Shown: positions 31,280 through 39,997, counted from the first letter of the stretch. The stretch is 40,958 bases of DNA from Micrococcales bacterium UBA7469 (GCA_002479805.1 DLPB01000024.1:24569-65526), one strand, 5' to 3'. The notes: a model not told the origin generated them from the letters alone. Numbers and translations are program-made.

Positions 31280-32367
31280 GAGTTTGTGGCAAAGACCTCG
31301 GCAAAATTCGGCCCGAAGTAGCGAACAATTGACACCGACGCAGGTGCAAACTGCAAGGTCCAACTCAGCGATGCCGGGCCTCCCAGTGCATGGCGCAAAA
31401 TTGCCCGAAGCGGCATCATGTGACTGACGACGGCAATCGTCTGACCGTTGAATTCTTCGATTGCCGAAACCAGTGCCTCGCGAACCCGGGCCTCCAAATC
31501 ATCAACCGATTCGCCACCCGGGGGTTTTGCTGACATAGATCCGCGCCAGCGCGAAATCTCATCGGCACTGGATGCTTCCATCTCGGCCATCGAGTGACCC
31601 TCCCAGCTGCCGAAGCCAATCTCCTTGAACCTTGCATCGCCTCTGAGCTCAACCTCAAAGTGCTTTGCTACCGCGGCGGCTGTCTGCGTGGTTCGCAACT
31701 GAGGGGAATGTAGAACCGTGGAGACATCATCCAGCCCGAATCTTGCCAGCAGGTCCCCCGCTGCTTTTGCTGCAAGGTCTGCCTCTAGAAAGCCCAGTTC
31801 ACTGAGGGTGGGATCCTCACCGCTAGATCCACTAATTAGATTTGCCTCTGTAAGCCCAGTGTGACCATGACGGATCAGGACAAAGGTGGTTGGTTCCGTG
31901 GACTGCCTAGGAGAACGAATGCTCTTGGGTTGGATTGCGCTGAGGCTAAGTTTGACACTGTCACCAAAATCGCCATCATCCAAAGCTCGATTGGCAGCCG
32001 AATCGGCGGCAGAATTCTGCTCTCTCGGAACCCATTCCAACTTCACAGACAGCGAGCGCATAATTCGAAGCGCTTCCTGAGCCAGTTCCCGAAGTTCTGG
32101 GTGCTTGATCTGCCAGCGACCACTGAGCTGTTCTACAACGAGCTTGGAATCCATCCGCACCAATACCTCTGAGCCGGGCCAGGTGAGCTGGATGTGTCGC
32201 AATCCTGCGATGACAGCTTGGTACTCGGCGTAATTGTTGGTGCGGATGCCCAGATTTTCTCCTAGCTCCGCAACCAAGTTGCCAGCCGAGTCATAAATGA
32301 CCGCCCCGTAGGCAGCTGGGCCGGGGTTTCCCCGCGATGCGCCGTCGGCGTAGAGCAGGAAATTCAT
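31255..32367 (-). CDS. RNase H I - histidine phosphatase fusion (Rv2228c type)
   Basis: A 370-residue bifunctional protein. Residues 1-130 are RNase HI, which degrades RNA in RNA-DNA hybrids: catalytic acids in YADGASRGNPGP, NNYAEYQAVIAGL, VRMDSKLVVEQL and QNSAADSAANRAL. Residues about 165-370 are a histidine (acid) phosphatase of the CobC/PhoE type: catalytic RHG in VLIRHGHTGL and the second His in AVVSHMMPLRAI. The same fusion in Mycobacterium (Rv2228c) has both RNase H and alpha-ribazole phosphatase activity; that is known of the homologue, not shown here. I chose ATG 32367 because it overlaps the upstream stop (ATGA). Last protein gene of the Nif3-zinc ribbon-RNase H operon. Confidence 0.93.
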   Translation of the reverse strand: MNFLLYADGASRGNPGPAAYGAVIYDSAGNLVAELGENLGIRTNNYAEYQAVIAGLRHIQLTWPGSEVLVRMDSKLVVEQLSGRWQIKHPELRELAQEALRIMRSLSVKLEWVPREQNSAADSAANRALDDGDFGDSVKLSLSAIQPKSIRSPRQSTEPTTFVLIRHGHTGLTEANLISGSSGEDPTLSELGFLEADLAAKAAGDLLARFGLDDVSTVLHSPQLRTTQTAAAVAKHFEVELRGDARFKEIGFGSWEGHSMAEMEASSADEISRWRGSMSAKPPGGESVDDLEARVREALVSAIEEFNGQTIAVVSHMMPLRAILRHALGGPASLSWTLQFAPASVSIVRYFGPNFAEVFATNSCQHLPTK

Positions 32368-33077
32368 CGAAGCAAAATCGCCTGGCACTCAGGGCAGCTC
32401 GCGAGCTCATCAGCGGGCACCTGGTGTAAATCGGCTAGCGCGGTCGCAGTGATGCTCATGTTGCAGGCAGTGCAGGTGTTCTTCTGAAGCCGACCAACCG
32501 CGAGCCCACGGGCCAGCTTGGAGTCAAATCGACTCAGTAGCTCAGCCGAGATCTTGCCTCTGAGATCCGCGGAAGTTTTTTGATTGGACTGAAACTGAGT
32601 CTTTAGGTCGGTGAGCTCTAGTTGAACTCTGGCCTTAGTCAGTTGCAACTCCTGCTCAAGCTTTTCACCTTGGGCTTCAAGCTCATGCAGGCGCATGTCA
32701 GATTCACTCTTCTGCTCAAGCAGCTCGATCTCGACATCCTCTAGATCGGCGGCTCGTTTAGCCAGCGTCTCCAGTTCGTGTTGAATCCCCAGCGCGTCCC
32801 TGGCTACCGCAGTTTTATTAAGACGTTCTTTGTCTGTGGAAATGCGCTTGTTTACCAGTGCAAGATCGGCCTCGAGGCGCTGCAGCTCTCGAATCAGGGC
32901 TTCGTGATCGAGGCGGGCTTGGCTGATCTCGGCGGAGTTTGCCAACTGCGCGCTTCTCGCCGCCTCGAGGTCGCTGCCGGTGGCAAGCTGTTTGGCTTGA
33001 GCCTCCAATTTGCGATTGAGGATTATCAAATCTTGCAGAGCGAACAGGTTCTCAAGTTCGTCTTTTTTTACCTTCAT
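32364..33077 (-). CDS. Coiled-coil protein with C-terminal C4 zinc ribbon
   Basis: A 237-residue protein: a long antiparallel coiled coil (about residues 5-185, rich in Leu, Glu, Lys and Gln) followed by a zinc ribbon with CTACNMS and CPEC. It belongs to the zf-RING_7/DUF164-like family found next to Nif3-like genes across actinobacteria and firmicutes. A nucleic-acid or ribosome-linked role has been proposed for relatives, but I do not assign one. The ATG at 33077 overlaps the TGA of the Nif3-like gene (ATGA), which favours it over the longer frame starting at 33098. The same overlap couples it to the RNase H fusion gene. Confidence 0.9.
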   Translation of the reverse strand: MKVKKDELENLFALQDLIILNRKLEAQAKQLATGSDLEAARSAQLANSAEISQARLDHEALIRELQRLEADLALVNKRISTDKERLNKTAVARDALGIQHELETLAKRAADLEDVEIELLEQKSESDMRLHELEAQGEKLEQELQLTKARVQLELTDLKTQFQSNQKTSADLRGKISAELLSRFDSKLARGLAVGRLQKNTCTACNMSITATALADLHQVPADELASCPECQAILLR

Positions 33078-33871
33078 TGCATCACCGCAAACGTCCATGG
33101 GTCTGTATTGATTTCACTAACCACAAACTCTACTTGCGGAACCACGCTCTCGAGCTGAGACTTGGCGGCATCTAGCCAAACCCACTCTGCGGCCCAGTGA
33201 GCGATGTCCATCAGGGCTGGGCCATCAGTTAGTTTGCTCTGCTGCGAAAAGTCCTGGGCGGGATGATGACGAAGGTCGGAAGTGATATAAAGATCAACTC
33301 CGCTACTTAGCACCGCACCCAAGTAGCTATCTCCAGCGCCAGCTAGGACTGCAACCTTGCTCACTTCCCGACCAGGGTCTCCGGAGACCTTGACACCTGC
33401 GGCAACCGCTGGCAACGCCTTGGCCGTCACGCGAGAGAAATCCAGTAGCGACTGAGTCTGAACCTCGCCGATAATCACATGATTATTGCTCGCTGCAAAT
33501 GGATTCAGATTTGCAAGACCCAACTTGGTCGCAAGTGAGCGAGTCACTCCTCCGATCTGAAAATCGGCATTGGTATGAGCGGCAAAAATGGCAATACCGC
33601 TGCGAATGGCCTGTGCCGTCAATGCGCCTTTGAGACCAGACTCCGAGAGCTCGAAGATGCCGCGCATAAACATCGGGTGGTGGCTAAAAATCAGGTTGCA
33701 CCCCAACGCTTCCGCCTCATCAATAATCTCGGATGTGACATCCACACTTAGCAGCACCTTGCTCACCTGCTGCGAGGTAGAACCAAGCATCAACCCGGCG
33801 CGGTCCCATTCCTCTTGATCGGCCAGCGGCCAGAGCGAATCAAAGTGAGTAATTAGATCTTTGAGCAACAT
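33074..33871 (-). CDS. Nif3-like dinuclear metal centre protein
   Basis: A 265-residue NIF3/YbgI/DUF34 family protein that binds two metal ions; biochemical role unsettled (GTP cyclohydrolase I-type activity has been suggested for relatives). Metal ligands are visible: His-His in LIFSHHPMFMRG, Asp/His in FAAHTNADFQIGGV, and the C-terminal MDIAHWAAEW with the following Glu region. The opening LKDLITHFDSLWPLADQEEW and DRAGLMLGS are typical. It starts 2 nt after the membrane protein stop codon and overlaps the zinc-ribbon gene, within a minus-strand operon. Confidence 0.93.
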   Translation of the reverse strand: MLLKDLITHFDSLWPLADQEEWDRAGLMLGSTSQQVSKVLLSVDVTSEIIDEAEALGCNLIFSHHPMFMRGIFELSESGLKGALTAQAIRSGIAIFAAHTNADFQIGGVTRSLATKLGLANLNPFAASNNHVIIGEVQTQSLLDFSRVTAKALPAVAAGVKVSGDPGREVSKVAVLAGAGDSYLGAVLSSGVDLYITSDLRHHPAQDFSQQSKLTDGPALMDIAHWAAEWVWLDAAKSQLESVVPQVEFVVSEINTDPWTFAVMQ

Positions 33872-33873
33872 GG

Positions 33874-35415
33874 CTACAAGCCAAGCAGATTATCGAGGTT
33901 CATGTTGCGAATCTCGACATTTCTAATCTCTCGATCTTGCGACCGAATCTTGAGAATTCGAAGCAGGGAAAAGACAACACCTAATGCCAAACCAAAAATC
34001 AGGGCTAGTTCATGCGTTGTGAAGGTGCTGTCTGGAACCAAAAGTTGCTGCAACTGCGGAACGCCGAATGGCATGGCTGTCACAAGTCCGAGCCAGGTAA
34101 TCAACTGGAAGGCGCCGTAGAAGCCGTAGCTGGTATCTAGGGAAGGAATGTGCAGCGGAGTTCTTCGCACTAACTGATCGCCAAACAGCAGGCAAATCAA
34201 GTAGCTCAGCATTGCAACTGCAGGCCCATTTAGATAATCCAAGTAAGGAAGCGCGAAAACCGGAATCAAAAATGCTGCTGCGGCCAAGCGGCCCAGTGGT
34301 CTTGCAGTTAGATCGCGACCCGATAGCGAGCTGCCAAGAAAGACCAAAAACAAAATCGCCAAAACCGCAAGCTGGCTGGTTCCGAGGAAAACCAGTGCAC
34401 TGGTAATCCCTACACCCAGAGGAACTTGAAGCGTAAAGGACCAAGCCGGTGTCGGACTGTGCGGAATCGCAAAGGCAAAAACCAGAATCGTAACTAGCGA
34501 AACCGCAAAGCTCGCCCAGGAAATTTTCTCCCAATTCAGAAACTGCGACGAGTCGAAGACCTCACCCGTCAACGGTGCTACCGCGAACCAATCTGGCTGG
34601 GACTCTAAAACCTCGCCGGTGAAAACCAGCAGACCAACCGAGATCAATCCGCAAACTAGAAGCGCCCACCAGTGCAAAATCCTTGGAAGCAACTGGCCGA
34701 CCAGCAAAGCCCCCAGCGCAACAACCAAGACATCGGTTCGATAACCGGGCAGCACCGTTAACATCAATTCTTTTGGAACCAGATGAAGGGCACCCTCTAG
34801 GACAACCAGCGCGGTCAAAGCCAGCGCCAACGCTGCCCCGAGATAAACCCCCCAACCACCAAAAACAGCGGCAGAGCGAATCAATGGGTGCAGCGTGTGG
34901 GACTTGAGCTGCGCAAGGACAAAGCCAGCGGCTATTGAACCCATTGCTACAGCGACAATGGCCTCGGTAGCTGACAGCTCCAGCCAGTTCGAAATCAGCA
35001 CGTTCACTAGGGCAACCAGAATCCAAGTCGTTATTCCGTGCAAAACGCTTCGAAGCATAGCCTTTCGCTTAGATCGCTCTTTTCGACCGATGATGGCAAT
35101 TTCTGTAGTGAAAATTGCCGGCTCAGACTTCACCGTGGCTTCGTAGCTGGCAGGCTCTACGGCTTCGATGTTGGCAGGCAACACATCAAGCGCGAGTTTT
35201 TTGAGGGCTTTGAGTGATTCAGGAGATCCGTCAGCCTGCAATTGCCGTATCCATGCGCTTAGGGCCTCGGAATCGGATTGGCGAAGCAGAGCTTGCTCTG
35301 CAATAAGCCGCTCAGAATTGGCAAGACCCTCCGCGGAAGAACCGAGGAGGGTTATGGCACGATGCAATTCAGCGTCACTAAGCGCTTTTGGCTTAGGGGG
35401 CTCGAATTCCACCAT
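33874..35415 (-). CDS. Unrecognised multi-pass membrane protein (513 aa)
   Basis: I do not recognise a family. Residues 1-120 are soluble, helical and acidic/basic mixed (ALSDAELHRAITLLGSSAEG), with no signal peptide. A basic stretch (GRKERSKRKAMLRS) then leads into about 11-12 hydrophobic segments between residues 130 and 495. The C-terminus is a short polar tail (RSQDREIRNVEIRN). There are no clear ATP-binding, transporter or glycosyltransferase motifs. The alternation of short loops and Gly/Ala/Leu-rich helices resembles polytopic carriers or permeases, but this is only general shape. It lies between tRNA-Val and the Nif3-like gene and is joined to the latter with a 2-bp gap. In-frame ATG and GTG at the start make the exact start uncertain by one codon. 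Confidence 0.85.
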   Translation of the reverse strand: MVEFEPPKPKALSDAELHRAITLLGSSAEGLANSERLIAEQALLRQSDSEALSAWIRQLQADGSPESLKALKKLALDVLPANIEAVEPASYEATVKSEPAIFTTEIAIIGRKERSKRKAMLRSVLHGITTWILVALVNVLISNWLELSATEAIVAVAMGSIAAGFVLAQLKSHTLHPLIRSAAVFGGWGVYLGAALALALTALVVLEGALHLVPKELMLTVLPGYRTDVLVVALGALLVGQLLPRILHWWALLVCGLISVGLLVFTGEVLESQPDWFAVAPLTGEVFDSSQFLNWEKISWASFAVSLVTILVFAFAIPHSPTPAWSFTLQVPLGVGITSALVFLGTSQLAVLAILFLVFLGSSLSGRDLTARPLGRLAAAAFLIPVFALPYLDYLNGPAVAMLSYLICLLFGDQLVRRTPLHIPSLDTSYGFYGAFQLITWLGLVTAMPFGVPQLQQLLVPDSTFTTHELALIFGLALGVVFSLLRILKIRSQDREIRNVEIRNMNLDNLLGL

Positions 35416-35438
35416 GTTTGCCTAACTAGGGGGTCGAG

Positions 35439-35511
35439 TGGGCCCTACCGGGCTCGAACCGATGACATCCACGGTGTAAGCGTGGCGCTCTACCAACTGA
35501 GCTAAAGGCCC
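35439..35511 (-). tRNA. tRNA-Val (anticodon UAC)
   Basis: A 73-nt cloverleaf on the minus strand. The acceptor is GGGCCTT paired with AGGGCCC (one G-U). The D arm is GCTCAGTTGGTAGAGC. The anticodon stem CCACG/CGTGG surrounds loop CTTACAC, giving anticodon TAC (valine). The variable loop is ATGTC, and the T arm is ATCGG-TTCGAGC-CCGGT. The discriminator is A, and the 3' CCA is not encoded. Confidence 0.97.
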
Positions 35512-35518
35512 GCAGAAG

Positions 35519-35524
35519 AGCTTA
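35519..35524 (-). promoter_or_regulatory. -10 element for tRNA-Val
   Basis: On the minus strand TAAGCT lies exactly 7 nt before the first base of the mature tRNA, so transcription could start at or next to nucleotide +1 of the tRNA. The -35 region (TTGGTT at 18 bp) is weak and overlaps the end of the peroxiredoxin gene. Confidence 0.4.
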
Positions 35525-35539
35525 GTGGATTTTTATCCG

Positions 35540-35995
35540 CTAAACCAACTCAAGAGCATTTTTGTAGTCGGAAAGTTTTCTCGGCTCGCCCGGAGAGGTC
35601 TCAAACTTGGCTGCAACCACCCCGTTTATGTCTATCACGAAGGTTGCGCGAGTCGCGATGCCGCGTTCCGCAATGAACACACCGTACTTTGACGCCACCT
35701 CACCGTGTGGCCAGAAGTCTGCTAGCACATTGAACTTATAGCCCTCGGATTCTGCAAACTTTGCCTGTACATACTTGGAGTCCACGCTGATTGCTAGCAA
35801 CTCGATGCCGTCCGCCTCCAAAAGGCTAAGGTTGTCACGCAGCTCGCAAAGTTCACCGGTGCAGATACCGCTGAACGAGAGCGGATAAAAAACCACCACA
35901 ACTGGCTTTACTCCTCGGAAAGCCGACAGCGAAACTTCTTCGCCAAATTGGTTTGTGAGTGTGAAATCTGGAGCTTGTTCGCCAACGGTAATCAT
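35540..35995 (-). CDS. Peroxiredoxin, AhpE/Bcp type
   Basis: A 151-residue thiol peroxidase that reduces hydroperoxides. The peroxidatic Cys is in PLSFSGICTGELCELRDN; a second Cys four residues later is in the helix position seen in some atypical 2-Cys enzymes. The segment LADFWPHGEVASKYGVF is very close to the actinobacterial AhpE signature, and TRATFVIDINGVV completes the thioredoxin fold. I favour AhpE over classical Bcp. A Shine-Dalgarno GAAAGG precedes the ATG. It is divergent from aceE, and its stop codon is 28 bp before tRNA-Val on the same strand. Confidence 0.92.
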   Translation of the reverse strand: MITVGEQAPDFTLTNQFGEEVSLSAFRGVKPVVVVFYPLSFSGICTGELCELRDNLSLLEADGIELLAISVDSKYVQAKFAESEGYKFNVLADFWPHGEVASKYGVFIAERGIATRATFVIDINGVVAAKFETSPGEPRKLSDYKNALELV

Positions 35996-36018
35996 GTCTG
36001 CCTTTCGATGCTCAATAA

Positions 36019-36047
36019 AACCTACATGGCACGCGAAATCATTCCAA
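36019..36047 (-). promoter_or_regulatory. Candidate promoter for the peroxiredoxin gene
   Basis: On the minus strand TTGGAA (complement of 36042-36047) and TAGGTT (complement of 36019-36024) are 17 bp apart, giving a short leader with the Shine-Dalgarno sequence. Confidence 0.45.
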
Positions 36048-36053
36048 GCCGAA

Positions 36054-36078
36054 TAGACTTATCGAGCCCTAAAAGGGC
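36054..36078 (+). promoter_or_regulatory. aceE -10 element and 5' leader hairpin
   Basis: TAGACT (36054-36059) is a plausible -10. Seven nt later a small hairpin, GCCCT-AAA-AGGGC (36066-36078), would open the aceE mRNA. The leader then runs about 33 nt to the start codon. There is no clear -35. The hairpin may protect the 5' end; this is inference. Confidence 0.35.
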
Positions 36079-36111
36079 CAAACCGGTAAACAGCCACGAA
36101 AAGAGGCTTTG

Positions 36112-38841
36112 ATGTCGTTTAACGACCAAGACGCATTCGTTCCAGCATTGTCAGATCTAGACCCGCAGGAAACTGCAGAGTGGCTTGAATCACTCGACGC
36201 AGTTGCTAAGCGTCATGGCCGCGGTCGTGCCAGAGAGATCATGCAGTCACTGCTTCGCCGAAGCCACGAACTGCAGCTGAATGTGCCACTGGTCCCCACC
36301 ACCGACTACATCAACACCATTAGCCCTGAAGACGAGCCAAAGTTCCCAGGCGACGAGGCAATTGAGCGCACCTATCGCGCTTGGATGCGCTGGAACGCAG
36401 CCGTCATGGTGCACCGCGCCCAAAGACCGGGAATCGCAGTTGGTGGCCACATTTCATCTTTTGCCTCGAGCGCATCGCTATACGAGGTTGGCTTCAACCA
36501 CTTTTTCAAGGGCCACGACCATCCGCAGGGTGCTGACTCGATCTTTGTTCAGGGACACGCCTCCCCCGGTCCTTACTCACGCGCGTTTCTAGAGGGCCGC
36601 ATTTCTGCCGATGAGATGGACAATTTCCGTCAGGAGAAGTCACGTCCGAAGCCTGGTCGCGGCCTACCGAGCTACCCGCACCCGAGGCTGATGCCAGACT
36701 TCTGGCAGTTCCCAACCGTTTCCATGGGTCTGGGACCAATCAACGCCATCTACCAGGCGCAGTTCAACCGCTTCCTGGAGGGCCGTGGCTTCAAGGACAC
36801 CTCTGGTCAGCACGTTTGGGCTTTCCTTGGCGATGGTGAATTGGACGAGGTCGAGAGCCGTGGTGCGCTTCAGCTTGCTGCTAATGAGGGCCTGGACAAT
36901 CTGACCTTCGTGGTCAATGCCAACCTGCAGCGACTTGACGGTCCGGTTCGCGGAAACGGCAAGATCATCCAGGAGCTAGAGTCCTTCTTCCGCGGTGCCG
37001 GCTGGAACGTAATCAAGGTGATCTGGGGCCGTGAGTGGGACAGCCTGCTGGCTAACGACACTGAAGGTGCACTGGTCAACCTAATGAACCGCACCCCAGA
37101 TGGCGACTACCAGACCTACAAGACTGAGTCTGGAAAGTTTGTTCGCGAGAACTTCTTCGCCCGTGATCCAAAGGCACTAAAGCTGGTTGAGCACCTGACA
37201 GACGACCAGATCTGGGACCTCAAGCGCGGTGGTCACGACTACAACAAGATCTTTGCCGCTTACCAGGCAGCCATGAACCACAAGGGTCAGCCGACTGTCA
37301 TCATCGCGAAGACCATCAAGGGATATGGCCTGGGTAAGAGCTTTGAGGGTCGCAACGCAACCCACCAGATGAAGAAGATGACCTTGGAGAACCTCAAGGA
37401 CTTCCGCGATGCCATGAAGGTGCCAATCTCGGACGCTCAGCTCGAGGCCGACCCATACCAGCCTCCTTACTACCACCCGGGTAGCGACAGCCCAGAAATT
37501 CAGTACATGCACGAGCGCCGCCGAGAACTCGGTGGATATCTGCCTGAGCGTCGCAGCAAGTATGTTGACTTTGCTCTTCCCGAGGACAAGGCCTATGCGG
37601 TTCCACGCGCAGGTTCGGGTAACCAGGAAGTTGCCACCACCATGGCATTTGTAAGAATGCTCAAGGACCTGTTGAAGTCTGATGGCACCGGTGAGCGAAT
37701 CCAGATGATTATCCCGGATGAGGCCAGAACCTTCGGAATGGATGCCTTCTTCCCGACCGCCAAGATCTACAACCCAAACGGCCAGAAGTACATGTCGGTT
37801 GACCGCGATCTGCTGCTGAGCTACAAAGAGGCTAGCAACGGCCAGATCTTGCACACTGGAATCAACGAGGCCGGTTCGATGGCGGCCTTCACCGCTTCGG
37901 GAACCAGCTACGCAACCCACGGCCAGCCAATCATCCCGATCTACGTCTTCTACTCGATGTTTGGTTTCCAGCGCACCGCCGACCAGGTTTGGCTTGCCGG
38001 TGACCAGATGGCTCGCGGCTTCATGATTGGAGCAACCGCGGGTAGGACCACATTGACCGGTGAGGGCTTGCAGCACGCCGATGGCCACTCACTAGTGATT
38101 GCCAGCACCAATGCCGCCGTGGTGGCATATGACCCGGCATACGGCTATGAGATCGCACACATCACCAAAGCTGGAATTGAGCGCATGTACGGCGGCAATC
38201 ACCCAGATCCGAACGTGATGTACTACATCACCGTATACAACGAGCCAATGCTGCAGCCTGCTGAACCAGCAGATGTCGACGTTGATGGAATTCTTCGCGG
38301 AATGCACCTGATTTCGAATAACGCAGCCGATGGTCACAAGGCGCAAATCCTGGCCTCTGGTGTCTCGGTGCCATGGGCGCTTGAGGCGCAGCAGCTACTG
38401 CTTGAGTGGGGGGTATCGGCGGATGTTTGGTCGGTGACCAGCTGGGGCGAGCTTCGTCGCGATGGCTTAGCCTGCGATGAGCGCAAGTTCCTCTACCCGA
38501 ACGAAGAAGCGCCGCTCTCATACGTCGCTCAGCGTCTATCCGAGGCCAAGGGACCGAAGCTTGGTGTCTCCGACTTCATGCACGCGGTTCCCGACATGAT
38601 TCGCCCGTGGGTGCCTGGTTCATACGCCACGCTCGGTGCGGATGGTTTTGGTTTCTCAGACACACGACCAGCAGCTCGTCGTCACTTCAAGATTGATGGA
38701 CCATCGATCGCGGTTCGCATTCTCGAGCAGTTGGTAGAGAAGGACAAGATTGACCGCTCGATCCCGCAGCAGGCGATCGATAAGTACCGCCTGCACGACG
38801 TAAACGCTGGAACCAGTGGATCGGCCGGTGGAGACGCCTAA
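36112..38841 (+). CDS. aceE: Pyruvate dehydrogenase E1 component, homodimeric
   Basis: The thiamine diphosphate enzyme that decarboxylates pyruvate and passes the acetyl group to E2; 909 residues, the single-chain form used by actinobacteria and Gammaproteobacteria. The N-terminal domain includes the family block VGGHISSFASSASLYEVGFNHF. The ThDP/Mg site is GDGELDEVESRG ... VVNANLQRLDGPV, and the middle domain has GINEAGSMAAFTASG. The C-terminal domain ends near WVPGSYATLGADGFGFSDTR. I chose the ATG at 36112 (MSFNDQD) over a TTG one codon upstream; AAAAGAGG 5 nt before it is a good Shine-Dalgarno sequence. It overlaps the regulator downstream by 26 bp. E2 and E3 genes are in this window at 15.7-18.5 kb. 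Confidence 0.97.
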   Translation: MSFNDQDAFVPALSDLDPQETAEWLESLDAVAKRHGRGRAREIMQSLLRRSHELQLNVPLVPTTDYINTISPEDEPKFPGDEAIERTYRAWMRWNAAVMVHRAQRPGIAVGGHISSFASSASLYEVGFNHFFKGHDHPQGADSIFVQGHASPGPYSRAFLEGRISADEMDNFRQEKSRPKPGRGLPSYPHPRLMPDFWQFPTVSMGLGPINAIYQAQFNRFLEGRGFKDTSGQHVWAFLGDGELDEVESRGALQLAANEGLDNLTFVVNANLQRLDGPVRGNGKIIQELESFFRGAGWNVIKVIWGREWDSLLANDTEGALVNLMNRTPDGDYQTYKTESGKFVRENFFARDPKALKLVEHLTDDQIWDLKRGGHDYNKIFAAYQAAMNHKGQPTVIIAKTIKGYGLGKSFEGRNATHQMKKMTLENLKDFRDAMKVPISDAQLEADPYQPPYYHPGSDSPEIQYMHERRRELGGYLPERRSKYVDFALPEDKAYAVPRAGSGNQEVATTMAFVRMLKDLLKSDGTGERIQMIIPDEARTFGMDAFFPTAKIYNPNGQKYMSVDRDLLLSYKEASNGQILHTGINEAGSMAAFTASGTSYATHGQPIIPIYVFYSMFGFQRTADQVWLAGDQMARGFMIGATAGRTTLTGEGLQHADGHSLVIASTNAAVVAYDPAYGYEIAHITKAGIERMYGGNHPDPNVMYYITVYNEPMLQPAEPADVDVDGILRGMHLISNNAADGHKAQILASGVSVPWALEAQQLLLEWGVSADVWSVTSWGELRRDGLACDERKFLYPNEEAPLSYVAQRLSEAKGPKLGVSDFMHAVPDMIRPWVPGSYATLGADGFGFSDTRPAARRHFKIDGPSIAVRILEQLVEKDKIDRSIPQQAIDKYRLHDVNAGTSGSAGGDA

Positions 38842-39988
38842 GCATCTCGCCTGGCTGCAATCCATAGCTGGCGAGCTCGCTACAGCGACCCTGAGTCGCC
38901 TCGATGAAACGCTGCCGTGGTACAAGTCGATGCCGCCTGCACGCAGAGCGGCGATTGGATCGGTAGCGCAAAACGGAATCACCAGCTTTATCCAGTGGTA
39001 TCAGGATCCATCGAGCCAACCCTGGGTGGCAGCCGATGTATTCGGAAATGCACCTAGAGAACTGCTTCGCTCTATCTCACTTCAGGAAACCCTGCAGCTG
39101 ATTCGAGTCGTGGTGGAGATGGTTGAGGCGCGAGTAGTCGCTGAACATCCAGACCTAACCGAATCAGTGCTCAGATACTCAAGAGACATAGCCTTCAGTG
39201 CTGCAGATGTCTACGCAAAGGCGGCTGAAGCTCGAGGACTATGGGATGCGCGGCTCGAGGCGCTCGTGGTCGACAGCATTATTTCTGGTGAAACCTCTCA
39301 GGAGATCAGCTCTCGCGTTGCCGCACTTGGATGGCGCAGCGATGGCCAAGTGGCGGTGCTGCTTGGCATTGCAAACCCCAGCCCGGACCCAGATGGCATG
39401 CGAAAACTCGCTCGAAAAGCCGGCAGTGATTTGCTTTTGGGCATTCAGGGTCGGAGGCAGGTAGTGATCATCGGCTTGATGGCACATTCCGACAAGCCGG
39501 ATGCCGCAATTCAAGCCATCGCCACCCAGCTCGAGTCATTCTTTGGACAGGGCCCGCTGATTCTAGGAAAAACCGTTGCCACGGTTTCCGATGCCCCGAG
39601 AAGTGCAAAGAGCGCCCTGGCTGCCCATTCGGTTGCCGTGAGCGTCGGCGCAGATAAGCGCCCATTGGCAGCGGATGAGCTGTTGCCAGAACGGGCACTG
39701 GCTGGGGACTCACTCGCAAGGCAAACCCTCATCGAGACCTACTACCTGCCGCTGGCAAAGGCCTCCCCCGAACTGCTGGCTACCCTGCGCGCTTATTTAG
39801 ATTGCGGGCGCTCCCTTGAGATGACGGCGAAGGTGCTGTTTGTGCACGCAAATACAGTGCGCTATCGCCTAAAGCGCATCTTTGAGGAGATCGCAGCAGA
39901 TCCGACCGATTCACGAACCGCTTTTGTGCTACAGGTCGCTTTGCTGTTAGGTGCCATCAATGACAACGAATACGGATTGAAAAGGTAG
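38816..39988 (+). CDS. fasR: PucR/CdaR-family transcriptional regulator, FasR-like
   Basis: A 390-residue regulator whose C-terminal helix-turn-helix of the PucR type is clear: LRAYLDCGRSLEMTAKVLFV followed by HANTVRYRLKRIFEEI. The N-terminal two-thirds is an uncharacterised ligand/GGDEF-like region as in CdaR proteins. In Streptomyces coelicolor the PucR-like FasR, encoded next to fabD, activates fatty acid synthesis genes; the same position here (aceE-regulator-fabD-fabH) makes it the likely orthologue. The start is GTG 38816 or GTG 38828, both inside the end of aceE; there is no strong Shine-Dalgarno sequence. Its TAG stop forms the first three bases of the fabD -10 element. Confidence 0.85.
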   Translation: MDRPVETPKHLAWLQSIAGELATATLSRLDETLPWYKSMPPARRAAIGSVAQNGITSFIQWYQDPSSQPWVAADVFGNAPRELLRSISLQETLQLIRVVVEMVEARVVAEHPDLTESVLRYSRDIAFSAADVYAKAAEARGLWDARLEALVVDSIISGETSQEISSRVAALGWRSDGQVAVLLGIANPSPDPDGMRKLARKAGSDLLLGIQGRRQVVIIGLMAHSDKPDAAIQAIATQLESFFGQGPLILGKTVATVSDAPRSAKSALAAHSVAVSVGADKRPLAADELLPERALAGDSLARQTLIETYYLPLAKASPELLATLRAYLDCGRSLEMTAKVLFVHANTVRYRLKRIFEEIAADPTDSRTAFVLQVALLLGAINDNEYGLKR

Positions 39989-39991
39989 CTT
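39986..39991 (+). promoter_or_regulatory. -10 element for leaderless fabD, beginning with the fasR stop codon
   Basis: TAGCTT (its TAG is the regulator's stop codon) is followed by GTAGTA (6 nt) and the ATG of fabD. There is no Shine-Dalgarno sequence. The FasR binding site would then lie within the end of its own gene; I do not see an obvious one. Confidence 0.5.
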
Positions 39992-39997
39992 GTAGTA

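Noticed and set aside
30872..31321. Plus-strand frames across the RNase P RNA gene.
   Set aside because: The interval is fully explained by the structured RNA on the minus strand.
37177..38088. A 303-codon open frame on the minus strand inside aceE.
   Set aside because: It is antisense to strongly conserved aceE codons, has no recognisable domain, and arises from the codon bias of the gene.
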